From Streptomyces hokutonensis (GTDB lineage Bacteria; Actinomycetota; Actinomycetes; Streptomycetales; Streptomycetaceae): a DNA stretch of 64,000 nt. The notes below the pieces were generated by a model. It did no database searches. It saw nothing but the letters and a program-made list of their open reading frames with translations, and was not told where the DNA came from. The stretch is taken from contig NZ_BARG01000052.1 in NCBI RefSeq assembly GCF_000376565.1, positions 124,001-188,000 on the forward strand, read 5' to 3'. Each line of letters starts with the position of its first letter. Position 1 is the first letter of the stretch. This document shows, in pieces, positions 18,531 through 26,864 of this stretch. Made by a program: the position numbers and the translations under genes.

Positions 18531-19564
18531 CTGCACACTCCCTCGATCTCGACCAGCAGGTCGGGCCGGCAGACCGCGACGTTGAAATAAGAGATGTCCG
18601 TGTCGGCGGGGAGCGTCGACTCGCAGATGTTCCGTACGACGGGCAGGTGCTCGGCGTCGCGTACATAGACCTTGACCTGGTCGAGGTCCTTGACGTCGTA
18701 CCCGGCACCGTCCAGGCCGTGGGCCCGGAGATTGTCGCCGCCGACGAGCGCCTCGATGTTGCGCAGCGTCTCCTCGGTCTGGAGGGCGACGTTGTCGACG
18801 TGCACCGTGTCGTCGCCCAGAATGCTGGCCGTGCCCGAGACGAAGAGGCTCCCCGTCCCGGACCCCGGCGCGCCGACGTCCTTCAGGAACGTGGCCCGGG
18901 CGAAGCTCGGCGACTTCGGCCCGTACTGGGAGGGGTACTTGTACGCCGGAGTCTGACGCGGGTTCTCCAGGTGCACGGCCCGGCCCGGCTTCGTGGCCAG
19001 GAAGCAGACGTCGACGCCCGGAGAGAGAGTCCCGATGCCGGTGGCGGCCGGGAGTTGGGGGAAGCGGTCGGCGAAGGCGGCGAACGCCTCCGCCCGGCCT
19101 ATGCAGAAGTCGCGGTAGATCTCCAGGCCGTCCGCGTTCGGACTGGTGATGCCGCCGATGAGGTTCCACATGCGGACCAGGTCGGTGTAGCCGCGCTCCC
19201 AGGTGAACCGCAGGGCGTTCTCGTACAGTTCGCGCACCGGCGAGCGGTACACCGGCTGGGGGCCGAGGCGTACCGCGTAGAAGACGTGCTCGCCGTCCTC
19301 GGCGAAGACGGCGTCGCCGGCGACGCCGGTCCGCACCGGGAGGGCGGTCCGCCAGATCTCCTCGACGGGACGGACGTGCTCGTTGGCCATATGCGTGGTC
19401 AGGAGCGGAGTGGCGTCGTCCAGGGTGGCTTCGGCAGGGGCGTCCGTGAAGCGGATCCGCCCCAGGACGGTGCCGCGAGAAGCCACGAGCCCCTCCGGCG
19501 CGCCGACGGGAACCAGGTCGGACCAGAGGCCCTGTAAGCGTGCCTCGGGCTGACGGTTACTCAT
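18527..19564 (-). CDS. Chorismatase, FkbO/Hyg5/XanB2-like
   Basis: This 345-residue enzyme matches the chorismatase family, which splits chorismate into pyruvate plus 3-hydroxybenzoate, 4-hydroxybenzoate or a dihydroxycyclohexadiene acid. Family landmarks are RMWNLIGGI, YRDFCIGRAEAF, AATGIGT, ENPRQTPAYKYPSQYGP, SPSFARA and LFVSGTASILG. Length equals the family norm. The product class (FkbO, Hyg5 or XanB2) cannot be settled by eye. The start ATG follows AAGGAG. Codon 10 is TTA (19535-19537), the rare leucine codon read by the bldA tRNA. It leads the operon with the aryl-CoA ligase and EamA carrier. Confidence 0.85.
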   Translation of the reverse strand: MSNRQPEARLQGLWSDLVPVGAPEGLVASRGTVLGRIRFTDAPAEATLDDATPLLTTHMANEHVRPVEEIWRTALPVRTGVAGDAVFAEDGEHVFYAVRLGPQPVYRSPVRELYENALRFTWERGYTDLVRMWNLIGGITSPNADGLEIYRDFCIGRAEAFAAFADRFPQLPAATGIGTLSPGVDVCFLATKPGRAVHLENPRQTPAYKYPSQYGPKSPSFARATFLKDVGAPGSGTGSLFVSGTASILGDDTVHVDNVALQTEETLRNIEALVGGDNLRAHGLDGAGYDVKDLDQVKVYVRDAEHLPVVRNICESTLPADTDISYFNVAVCRPDLLVEIEGVCR

Positions 19565-19766
19565 GAATCTCCTTGTCTCAGCCGCGGCCGTCCGGGGTGT
19601 GACGGACACGGTCAACCGGCATGCGCTGCCCGGGTGTTGCGGGACGGTGAACAAAGCACCAGAGGGTTCGGCGCGGGTTCTGTTCCTGTTGAAGAATCTC
19701 CGGGGGCGCCCCTTGCCGGGCAGCCACAGACTTGCGCCAGGCACGATTACGAGGGGGAGACGAACC
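19565..19766. promoter_or_regulatory. Divergent intergenic region between chorismatase and LuxR-type genes
   Basis: About 200 bp separate the two divergent starts and must hold both promoters. The LuxR-type frame is open through this stretch from 19563, but the GTG at 19767 with AGGGGGAG upstream is the better start. I see no clear palindromic operator. Confidence 0.35.
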
Positions 19767-20795
19767 GTGAGCATCGGCGGCATAACGGACCTGCCGGACG
19801 TCCCGCAGGCGGGGACCGCGGCAGGCGACGTATACACGCTCGCCCTACGGAGCGAGTACGTCGACCTCCAACGGTGCGTACGCGAACTCGGCATCTCCGA
19901 GGCGGAGGCTGCGGCGGCCATCGACGACCTGCTGCGGCTGCGGCTCCTGCATCTGGTGCACGGCTGCACCTACGCCTACGTCGCCGTCAACCCGATGTCC
20001 GCCTCCCTGCAACTGCTCGCGGTGCAGGACGAGGCGCTGCGCCAGCGGCAGCACGAACTGGAGCGGCTGCGGCAGCAGATGCACAGCCTGCTGCCGCTGT
20101 ACCGGGCCAACTTCTCGGGCGAACCACAGCATCCGCACGTGCAACGCGTCGAGGACCCGAGAGCCGCCCGGGGGATCCTCACCACGATCACGGTCGAGGC
20201 GAGACGGGAGATCCTGTTCTCCCTCCCCACCCAGGACCCCTGGGAGGAACCCGCCGACCTGGACCGCGGCGCGTGGCTGCGCAGCGCGGGGACACGCTCC
20301 GACCTCCTCAGGGTGCTGCTGCCGGAGTCGGCCAGGTTCGACGTACGGGTACGCGAGCGGGTCGAGACGCTGATCGCCGACGGAGGCCAGGTGCGCACGG
20401 CCGTCTCCCCTCCGGCCTGGCTGCTGGTCGTCGACTCAGAGGTCGCCGTGGTCCCCGCCGAGGAGGGCCCGGGGCTCAGCGTCGTCCGCGAGCAGTCCGT
20501 CGTCGCGGCGCTGCGGCACACCCTCACCGGAGCGTGGGACGAGGCACGGCCCTTCGACGGCAGCTACGACCACGACAGCGCCCGCTCCACCTCGGCCCTG
20601 ATCGACGACGCCATTCTGCGGATGCTGCTCAACGGCCTGGAGGACAAGGTGATCGCCCGACGCCTGGACATCTCCCTGCGCACCTGCCAGCGACGCATCG
20701 CCGACCTCATGGACGCGCTCGGGGCCAGGACGCGTCTCCAGGCCGGCTATGTCCTCGGCCAGCGCGGACACGGCGAGGAACGGAAGGCTGCGTAG
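19767..20795 (+). CDS. LuxR-family regulator with N-terminal TrmB-like winged helix
   Basis: This 342-residue transcription factor has an N-terminal winged-helix-like part (LRSEYVDLQRCVRELGISEAEAAA region), a Gln/Arg-rich linker helix (about 90-120), a central sensor-like region and a C-terminal LuxR helix-turn-helix (NGLEDKVIARRLDISLRTCQRR). This architecture is frequent in Streptomyces. It is divergent from the chorismatase operon, so it is the obvious candidate regulator. The start is placed at the GTG with a strong ribosome binding site; an in-frame ATG at 19563 would add 68 unlikely residues. Confidence 0.8.
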   Translation: MSIGGITDLPDVPQAGTAAGDVYTLALRSEYVDLQRCVRELGISEAEAAAAIDDLLRLRLLHLVHGCTYAYVAVNPMSASLQLLAVQDEALRQRQHELERLRQQMHSLLPLYRANFSGEPQHPHVQRVEDPRAARGILTTITVEARREILFSLPTQDPWEEPADLDRGAWLRSAGTRSDLLRVLLPESARFDVRVRERVETLIADGGQVRTAVSPPAWLLVVDSEVAVVPAEEGPGLSVVREQSVVAALRHTLTGAWDEARPFDGSYDHDSARSTSALIDDAILRMLLNGLEDKVIARRLDISLRTCQRRIADLMDALGARTRLQAGYVLGQRGHGEERKAA

Positions 20796-20855
20796 AGCGG
20801 GGCGCACCGCGGTGTCGGAGGCGATCGGTGAACGTCCTCGCCACGAGCGCCTGGG

Positions 20856-22145
20856 TCAAAGTACCTCCGCCTCGGCCGACGGAGGTACGACCGCGGTGGG
20901 AGCGGGCGGCGATGGCACGGTCCGGCCCAGGAGCGCCGTCGCACCGAGGAGCAGTGCCAGCGCCGCCGCCAGCAGGAGCGTCCCGGTCAGTTGCCACTCG
21001 GCCAGTGCCGCGCCGACCGCGAGGGCGGAGAGCCCGGAGCCGAGGTTGTAGGCGGAGCCGATACTGGCGTTGACCGTGGTGTGCCGATCTTTCGGGAAGG
21101 CCGCTCCGACCAGGACGAAGGCGATGATGTACATCGGCGTGAGTGAGGCACCGACGAGCAGACTGCCCAGCATGACGACGGGGAGGTTGGTGCTGAGGGC
21201 GACGACGGCGACGCCTGCCGCGAGGATGACCGTGGCCCCGAAGTAGCGTCGCCACAACTGGGCCTGCCGGTCGGGCAGACGTCCATAGATGAGACCGGCC
21301 ACGATCCCGCCCACCGAGTCGAGTGCCATCAGCACGCCGGCCAGTTGGGCGTGGGAGTGTTCGAGTGCCCATGCCGGATAGCCCACGCTCAGTGCGCCCA
21401 TGGCCAGGCCGAGGGCGGTCATCGGGGCGAGCACCGCCATTCCGTTGCGGGAGAACAGAATGCCGACCGTGCTCCGTTTGTCGACGCCGGGCCCGGCTTT
21501 GGCGGGCGGGCTCCCGTGCACTACGCGGTCGGCGCCCAGCAGGTGGATCACGCGGCTGAACCACACCGTTCCCACCAGTGCGCACAGGCCGCCCGTGATG
21601 ACTGCCCACTGGGCACCGACGACCAGCCAGATGCCGGAGGTCAGCAGGGGCGCGACGACGAAAGTCGCCTCCTCCACAACCGAGTCGAGGGAGTGCAGCC
21701 TCGTGTTCTCGGCGTCGCTTCGGGCCATCTCCGTCCAGACCGTGCGAAGGACCGCGCTGTTCGGCGGAGCGAGCACGGCGGAAGCGGCGGTCAGTACCAG
21801 CGCGACCGGGTAGAGCACTATCCGTCCGCTCTGGGCCGTCAGAGCCGCCGCGGACGCCGTCACCGCGAAGGCGAGTGCCATGGGCAGCAACAGACGGTGG
21901 GCACCGAACCGGTCGATGAACGCGCCTTTGTACGGGCCGAAGACGGCCGCCCCGATCAGGAAGGCGGCGAATGCCGCTCCCGCCCAGCCCAGTTCGTGCT
22001 TGCTGGTGAAGAGGGCGATCATGCCGAACGGGACCATGCCGGCGGCGAGCCGGCCGATGGTCACCGCCGCGATGGCCGAAGCGACGCGCTTGTCTGTCAG
22101 CAGCGCTCGAAAGGTGGGCGGCGCCGGTTGCTCAGCCACGTTCAT
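20856..22145 (-). CDS. MFS transporter
   Basis: This 429-residue integral membrane protein has about twelve hydrophobic helices and the loop signature GPYKGAFIDRFGAHRLLLP between helices 2 and 3. It is the last gene of a five-gene minus-strand unit and overlaps the glycosylase gene by 14 nt. Coupling to a DNA glycosylase of the resistance type suggests export of a toxic product. The substrate is unknown. The C-terminus is Pro/Val-rich. Confidence 0.85.
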   Translation of the reverse strand: MNVAEQPAPPTFRALLTDKRVASAIAAVTIGRLAAGMVPFGMIALFTSKHELGWAGAAFAAFLIGAAVFGPYKGAFIDRFGAHRLLLPMALAFAVTASAAALTAQSGRIVLYPVALVLTAASAVLAPPNSAVLRTVWTEMARSDAENTRLHSLDSVVEEATFVVAPLLTSGIWLVVGAQWAVITGGLCALVGTVWFSRVIHLLGADRVVHGSPPAKAGPGVDKRSTVGILFSRNGMAVLAPMTALGLAMGALSVGYPAWALEHSHAQLAGVLMALDSVGGIVAGLIYGRLPDRQAQLWRRYFGATVILAAGVAVVALSTNLPVVMLGSLLVGASLTPMYIIAFVLVGAAFPKDRHTTVNASIGSAYNLGSGLSALAVGAALAEWQLTGTLLLAAALALLLGATALLGRTVPSPPAPTAVVPPSAEAEVL

Positions 22146-23241
22146 CCCCCTCGTAGATGACGGTGTCGCAGGAGGTCCAGTGCTTGACGGTGCTGACGGC
22201 CTCTTCGGTGGTCGACGTGGGTACGCTGGCGTCCAACTCGGTGTTCTCGACGACCAATGTCTGCTTGCGGCGGCGCAGCGCGACGCGTCCGACGATGTCG
22301 CAGCCGCGCAGGACCGGCAGGCCGAAGTAGCCGAAGGTCCGCTTCTCGGCGGGTTTGTACGCCTCCAGCTTGTAGTCCTTGCCGAACAGGCGCAGTAGCC
22401 GTTCCCGCGTCCAGACCAGCGAGTCGAACGGCGACAGAGGGGTCACGGCCTCCTCGTCGATCTTGACTGCCGGGTCGGCGTCGGGCGCCAGCCAGACGGG
22501 CTGGCGCCAGCCCGACACCGTACGCCGGTCGAGTCCGAGGGCATCGAGACCACCTTGTGCATCGGCCGTCCGCAGCCGAAAGTAGTCCGCGACGTCCTTT
22601 GTGGTCGCCACGCCCAGCGCATCGACTGCCCGGCGGCACAGCTCTCGGACGCATTCGGCTTCGGACAGTTCGGCATGGCGCAGCGGCTCAGGGATGGCGA
22701 GTTCGGGCAGGCAGTAGACACGCTCCCAGCGGTCCCGCTCGGCACAGACGGCTCCGCCGGTCGCGGCCAGCCATTCCAGGGCCCACCGGTACGCCGAGTC
22801 GCGCGACCAACCGGTGCCCGTCGCACCGCCGAAGTCTCGGAGCCGTACCCGGCCCTCGGCCTCCAGCAGCGTCCGGGCGTGTTTGACCGCCTCCATGTCC
22901 ACGGACGGCCCGATCCATCCCCGCTCGAGGACGCGGCGGCGCCGGAAGCCGAAGGCTGGCCACATGTCGACCGGGACAAGGGACAGCGCGTGGGCCATTC
23001 CCTCGAACGAGGCGCCGGCGCCTTCGGTCGTACCGAGGCGTTGTGTCTCGTCCATCGGCGTACCGCGGCTGAGCAGGACGAGTTCATGGGAGCGGCGTAC
23101 CGCGGACATCGAGTCGATCTGGACGCACCCGAGCCGGTCGAGCACCGCGCGCGGTGTCGTGTCGAGGGTGTTGAGCGTGTGCAGGCCCTGTGCGGCGACG
23201 GCGATGCGCCGCGCCTCGGGAAGAGTCAGTTCAGCGGTCAT
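22132..23241 (-). CDS. YcaQ/AlkZ-type DNA glycosylase (HTH_42 winged-helix family)
   Basis: This 369-residue protein has the family signature CVQIDSMSAVRRSHELVLLSRG, containing the catalytic Q-x-D (Q41, D43). It also has winged-helix segments, and the beta-barrel end GYFGLPVLRGCDIVGRV. Known members unhook DNA crosslinks or bulky alkyl adducts; some, such as AlkZ of the azinomycin cluster, are producer self-resistance proteins. The ATG overlaps the upstream stop (ATGA) and the MFS gene starts within its end, so it is tightly coupled to both. General repair is the alternative, but the operon context favours resistance. Confidence 0.8.
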   Translation of the reverse strand: MTAELTLPEARRIAVAAQGLHTLNTLDTTPRAVLDRLGCVQIDSMSAVRRSHELVLLSRGTPMDETQRLGTTEGAGASFEGMAHALSLVPVDMWPAFGFRRRRVLERGWIGPSVDMEAVKHARTLLEAEGRVRLRDFGGATGTGWSRDSAYRWALEWLAATGGAVCAERDRWERVYCLPELAIPEPLRHAELSEAECVRELCRRAVDALGVATTKDVADYFRLRTADAQGGLDALGLDRRTVSGWRQPVWLAPDADPAVKIDEEAVTPLSPFDSLVWTRERLLRLFGKDYKLEAYKPAEKRTFGYFGLPVLRGCDIVGRVALRRRKQTLVVENTELDASVPTSTTEEAVSTVKHWTSCDTVIYEGDERG

Positions 23242-23894
23242 GACGCCCTCAGTGACTCGGGACCCACGAGGACGATCCTGGCGATCTCCTGCCCCCTGCG
23301 GATGTCGACGTCGGTGCGCGGGCTGATCGCGATGCTGAAGCCGGTCGACTGCATGCGGTCCAGTGAGGCCGGGGTGAGAACACCGACGAGAACGCCCAGT
23401 TCGGGCAGTTCCTCACTGGGGAAGGTCATGACGGACAGCGGCTGAAAGTCGTCCGGCATCCACCCCTGGCGCCACTCGACACTGCCCTGGCCGTTGGGGA
23501 CGAACATGCTGCCCCAGCCGTCGCCGTCGCGGAACTCGTACAGGTGCAGCCATGGCGGCCGGTCCATGGCCAACGCGGTGCCGCCGCGTAACCAGACCTC
23601 CTGCTTGCCGACAGCCCCGGCCGAGGCTTCGGTGTCCTCCGCGGAGATCTCGATCTGTGGCAGGGCGGTGAGCGTGACGTCGACCGGGCTGAAGACCCGC
23701 CATCCGACCCGTTGGCCCAGATTCCACGGCGCGCAGAACTCGGGCTGGCGTGCGGCGCGCAGGTGCCGGAAGTTCTCGCGGTAGAGGCGTTCGCGTTCCT
23801 TCGCCGCCTCGATGTCGACCGTGCGTTGTTCGGGCACCAGAGCCCACGGGTGGATGCGTTCGAACTTCATGCTGAGCGTCTTCACCTCTTCCAT
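23238..23894 (-). CDS. Unrecognised protein, possibly DUF6065-like
   Basis: I do not firmly recognise this 218-residue soluble protein. It contains FCAPWNLGQRVGWRVFSP (about 51-68) and many tryptophans (WLHLYEF, DGWGSMFV, VEWRQGW), a pattern that recalls DUF6065 proteins. There is no signal peptide or membrane helix. The first ATG lacks a good ribosome binding site; an internal ATG at 23870 (KFERIHPW) is an alternative. It overlaps the glycosylase gene by 4 nt and follows the beta-propeller gene, so it shares their pathway. The biochemical role is unknown. Confidence 0.6.
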   Translation of the reverse strand: MEEVKTLSMKFERIHPWALVPEQRTVDIEAAKERERLYRENFRHLRAARQPEFCAPWNLGQRVGWRVFSPVDVTLTALPQIEISAEDTEASAGAVGKQEVWLRGGTALAMDRPPWLHLYEFRDGDGWGSMFVPNGQGSVEWRQGWMPDDFQPLSVMTFPSEELPELGVLVGVLTPASLDRMQSTGFSIAISPRTDVDIRRGQEIARIVLVGPESLRAS

Positions 23895-23984
23895 GGGTAC
23901 GTCGCCGACGAGGGATTCGCCGACGACGTACGCCGTATCCGTGCGTGCCCGGTGTGGCCGACCGAGCCTATCGATCTGCCGGGG

Positions 23985-25049
23985 TCAGCCGGCTGAGCCC
24001 ACCGAACTGCCCGCAATGTGCTGGGCGTTGATGTCGACGTTGTCGAGGCTCACGCGGTCGGTGTCGAACAGCGAGACGCTGCAGGGCCCGAAGCCGACCG
24101 GGATGTCCTCGAAGACCGGCTGGCCTCCCGTTTCGTCGTCCGTGCTCAGGTCGACGTTGTCCATCCGGACCACCGTGATGGCGTGCGGCATGCTCCCGGG
24201 CTGTCCCGCGTGCATCACGGCGCCGCGGGAGAACGCCGACGAGTAGATCGTGAAGTCCGTCTCGTCGACGGCGATTCCCCGGGGCGAGGGTCCGGTCGGG
24301 AGGTACCGGGTGACCTCGAAGGTCTCCATGTCGATGACCGCGATAACCGACTCCCGCTCCAGGGTGACGAGCGCGTGCCGGTTGTCGGGCGAGAACGCGA
24401 CCGCGCGACCACCCTGGCTGGTGACGGGGACCCGCCGCACGACCTTGTCGGTGGTGAGGTCGATCACCGGAACGTAGTCGACGGAGTTGCAGGCGACCAG
24501 CGCGTACCGGCCGGTGCGGTCGACGTTGAGACTGTACGGGTGCGAGTTCTCCTGCACGCGGATACGGGCGATCTCGCGTACGTTGCTGACGTCTCCGGTC
24601 TTGAGCCCGGAGATGTCTATCTTGGATATGTAGCCCGACCCCCAGACGCAGACGTACGCGGACTCGCCGACGATCGCCATGTGCCGGGGGTCGCGGCCGA
24701 CGGCGACCTGGGTCAGTTCGTCGCGCGATTCCAGGTCGACCACGGACACCGTGTTGGAGCCCGAGTTGGAGACCAGCATGTAGCGGTCGCCAGGAAGGAT
24801 GCCGATGCCTCGCGGGCCGGAGCCGACCGTGATCCGAGCTACTTCCCGGTGCGTCAGGGCGTCGATTTCGGAGACCGAGTTCGTGGACGTGTTCGAGACG
24901 AAGCCGCGTCCGTCCCGGGTGAACTTGACGCTGCCGCGAGGTGCGTTTCCGACGGGAATCGCCGTCACGGACGTGTAGCCGTCCGCTTCCTTTCGGATGA
25001 CGGAGATCTGACCCGAATCGGTGTCGGTCGAATAGAGTTCGATTGCCAC
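23985..25049 (-). CDS. YVTN/YncE-family beta-propeller protein
   Basis: This 354-residue protein is built of about seven blade repeats. Typical units are FVSNTSTNSVSEIDALTHRE, MLVSNSGSNTVSVVDLESRD and CVWGSGYISKIDISG. No signal peptide is seen, so it is probably cytoplasmic. Propellers of this type serve as scaffolds, lactonases or, rarely, enzymes. The GTG start has AAGGAG six bases upstream. It is the second gene of the five-gene cluster, 107 nt after the oxygenase-like gene. Its partner or substrate cannot be inferred. Confidence 0.75.
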   Translation of the reverse strand: MAIELYSTDTDSGQISVIRKEADGYTSVTAIPVGNAPRGSVKFTRDGRGFVSNTSTNSVSEIDALTHREVARITVGSGPRGIGILPGDRYMLVSNSGSNTVSVVDLESRDELTQVAVGRDPRHMAIVGESAYVCVWGSGYISKIDISGLKTGDVSNVREIARIRVQENSHPYSLNVDRTGRYALVACNSVDYVPVIDLTTDKVVRRVPVTSQGGRAVAFSPDNRHALVTLERESVIAVIDMETFEVTRYLPTGPSPRGIAVDETDFTIYSSAFSRGAVMHAGQPGSMPHAITVVRMDNVDLSTDDETGGQPVFEDIPVGFGPCSVSLFDTDRVSLDNVDINAQHIAGSSVGSAG

Positions 25050-25156
25050 GTTTTACTCCTTACATCGAGTTGGATGCACAGAGCTGACGTTCCTTTTGGG
25101 CGAGGTGGTGCAACCCGCGCCTTTGCCGTTCAGGAGCGGGTGGTGATTTTCGTTCT

Positions 25157-25846
25157 TCAGCCGCCCGCAGGTCGCAGAGCGACGTCGGGGCTGAAGGTAT
25201 AGGCGAGATTCCACGCAATCGAAATCCGGACATCCGTGTCGTCGTACGGCGGCACCGAGTGCTTCATCCAGCCCGGCAGGAGCAGAAGGTCGCCCGGGCG
25301 GCAGCCGACACGCACGATCTGACCTTCGTTGGCGAAGGTGATACCTGGATCGAAGACGTCCACGTTTGTACGGGGATCGGTCAACTCCAAGTCGCAGGAG
25401 CCGGCCGACGCCACGTAGTAGATGGCCGAGATTGCCGTGTTCGGATGGAAGTGGGCCGCATGATTGTTGCCACTACGATAGACGCTCGCCCAGCTTCGCA
25501 ACGCCGCGACCTGGACATCTGTCGACGAGTTGGCCCCCACGGCCAGATGCAGCGGCTCGCGCCGGACGGTCTCCACGAACGTGCGGGCCATACCCAGCAC
25601 CCATGCGGTCAGCCGGTCCACCTCGGGGTCGGCCCACTCGGTCAGGTTGCCCACCGTCTCGGACTTGAACGACAGGTCCTTGACCTCCGTCGTCATCCGG
25701 TGCAGCACCGACGCGGATAAATTCCCGTTGATTTCCTCTGCGAAAGGGCACGGGATTTTGGCGACAGGCGTGGCGAAAAGGCTGAGCAGCCTGGCCGAAG
25801 AACTATTGACGGGCGTTTCCAATTTGTTGCCGGCCGTTGTGGTCAA
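25157..25846 (-). CDS. 2OG-Fe(II) oxygenase-like protein (TIGR02466 type)
   Basis: This 229-residue protein resembles the TIGR02466 branch of 2-oxoglutarate/iron oxygenases. Candidate iron ligands lie in HFHPN (132-136) and H196 in LLLPGWMKHSVPPY, with R207 for 2-oxoglutarate. It starts with TTG, after GGGGAG, directly following an in-frame stop. Codon 43 is TTA (25718-25720), implying dependence on the bldA tRNA. The 5' half is visibly less GC-rich than its neighbours, a hint of transfer. It heads the five-gene unit running to the MFS gene. Confidence 0.75.
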   Translation of the reverse strand: MTTTAGNKLETPVNSSSARLLSLFATPVAKIPCPFAEEINGNLSASVLHRMTTEVKDLSFKSETVGNLTEWADPEVDRLTAWVLGMARTFVETVRREPLHLAVGANSSTDVQVAALRSWASVYRSGNNHAAHFHPNTAISAIYYVASAGSCDLELTDPRTNVDVFDPGITFANEGQIVRVGCRPGDLLLLPGWMKHSVPPYDDTDVRISIAWNLAYTFSPDVALRPAGG

Positions 25847-25903
25847 CTACGCTCCCCATACGGTGGATCGCTTGCCGCGCACACGACTAGAACACACAGA
25901 GTT

Positions 25904-25957
25904 TCACGCACAGTCATACGAGGGAAATTGCCCGGAATGGATCTTCAGGCCCCGCAT
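25904..25957 (-). CDS. Candidate 17-aa leaderless ORF ahead of the five-gene cluster
   Basis: An ATG at 25957 falls at the start point predicted from the promoter at 25965-25994 and encodes MRGLKIHSGQFPSYDCA. It could be a tiny precursor or leader peptide, or chance. There is no ribosome binding site, so it would be leaderless. Nothing beyond position supports it. Confidence 0.2.
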   Translation of the reverse strand: MRGLKIHSGQFPSYDCA

Positions 25958-25964
25958 CTGGCTT

Positions 25965-25994
25965 AGGCTAGGCATCCAGCAGTGAACCTGTCAA
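25965..25994 (-). promoter_or_regulatory. Sigma70-like promoter for the five-gene cluster
   Basis: On the minus strand TTGACA (25994-25989) and TAGCCT (25970-25965) are 18 nt apart. The predicted start is near 25958, about 110 nt ahead of the oxygenase-like gene. The consensus -35 box is unusual for this window. Confidence 0.5.
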
Positions 25995-26249
25995 CGAGCC
26001 TCCGGTTGAGGAACGCGAACCAGCCACCGATTCCTGGTGCCGAGACCGGCCGATGCCCAGACATTCACCGAGTTCCGACAGCTGATTGAACGACCGCACG
26101 GTCGCCCCGGAGATGTCCGAGATGGCCGACCGTCACGGACCGCTCCCGCCTCGGGCATGATCGCACCCGAACCACGGGCCCACGACCAGGATGCGGAGGA
26201 AGAGCACACGAGACACGGTCTACCGAGGAGATGCTCGAACTCTTCGAGA

Positions 26250-26864
26250 CCCAGCCCGGCCGCAGCCCACCGTCGACGTACAGGTCACTCCGGCTCGGCA
26301 CGACAGCGACAGCCTGCGACCTCAAGTCACAGCCCCCGCCCTGCAGTCGGGCGAATCGCCAGGCCGCCCTCGGTACTTCCTCGAACTCGGCTGTGGTCCG
26401 GGCGCGTACGGGTTCCGTGCCGTGCGTCGTGACGGGCAGGTCGAGGAGCAGCCGTCCGTAGCCGGGCAGCAGATCACCCTGCCAGGCGCCGAAGACGACC
26501 GTGTACCGCGCCGCAGCAGATAGCCGTTGCCCGCGTCGGCGAGGGTACGGGGGCGGTTCGTGTGCGGGGCGTCGCAGAAGTACTGGACGGCCCGCTTGTT
26601 GCCCCGGTTGCCCCAGTCGAAGAACAGCCGTCGGCGTCCGCCGTCGACCGGGCGCAGGATCTCGACGTCCCCGCTGAAGCGCACCGTGCCGTCGCTGTCG
26701 CGCGGTGCGAGGTCGAGGTCGGTGATCGAGCGGAGGGCGGGTTTCGTGGGGTCCACGGTGTAGTGGGCCGTGGCCGTGAGAACTTCGTACTCCCCGCCCT
26801 CGGCGAAGCGATGCCCGTCCGCGAACGGCTCCCGGGCGTGGACCTCCAGTCGTACGGGACTCAT
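26250..26864 (-). pseudogene. Broken alpha/beta hydrolase-domain protein gene
   Basis: The first part (26864 to about 26510) reads as the N-terminus of a large alpha/beta hydrolase-domain protein (MSPVRLEVHAREPFADGHRF, then RLFFDWGNRGNKRAVQYF). After LLRR a one-base deletion near 26507 shifts the frame; the family sequence YTVVFGAWQGDLLPGYGRLL continues in another frame. A further internal deletion joins RARTTAEF to AWRFARLQGGG, and homology stops after GLRPGW. Its ATG overlaps the monooxygenase stop, so it was once the last gene of that operon. Between 25995 and 26249 nothing recognisable remains. Confidence 0.75.

Noticed and set aside
25995-26249. Possible transposase or extra gene remnant beside the broken hydrolase
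   Set aside because: No conserved motif, inverted terminal repeat or target duplication was visible.
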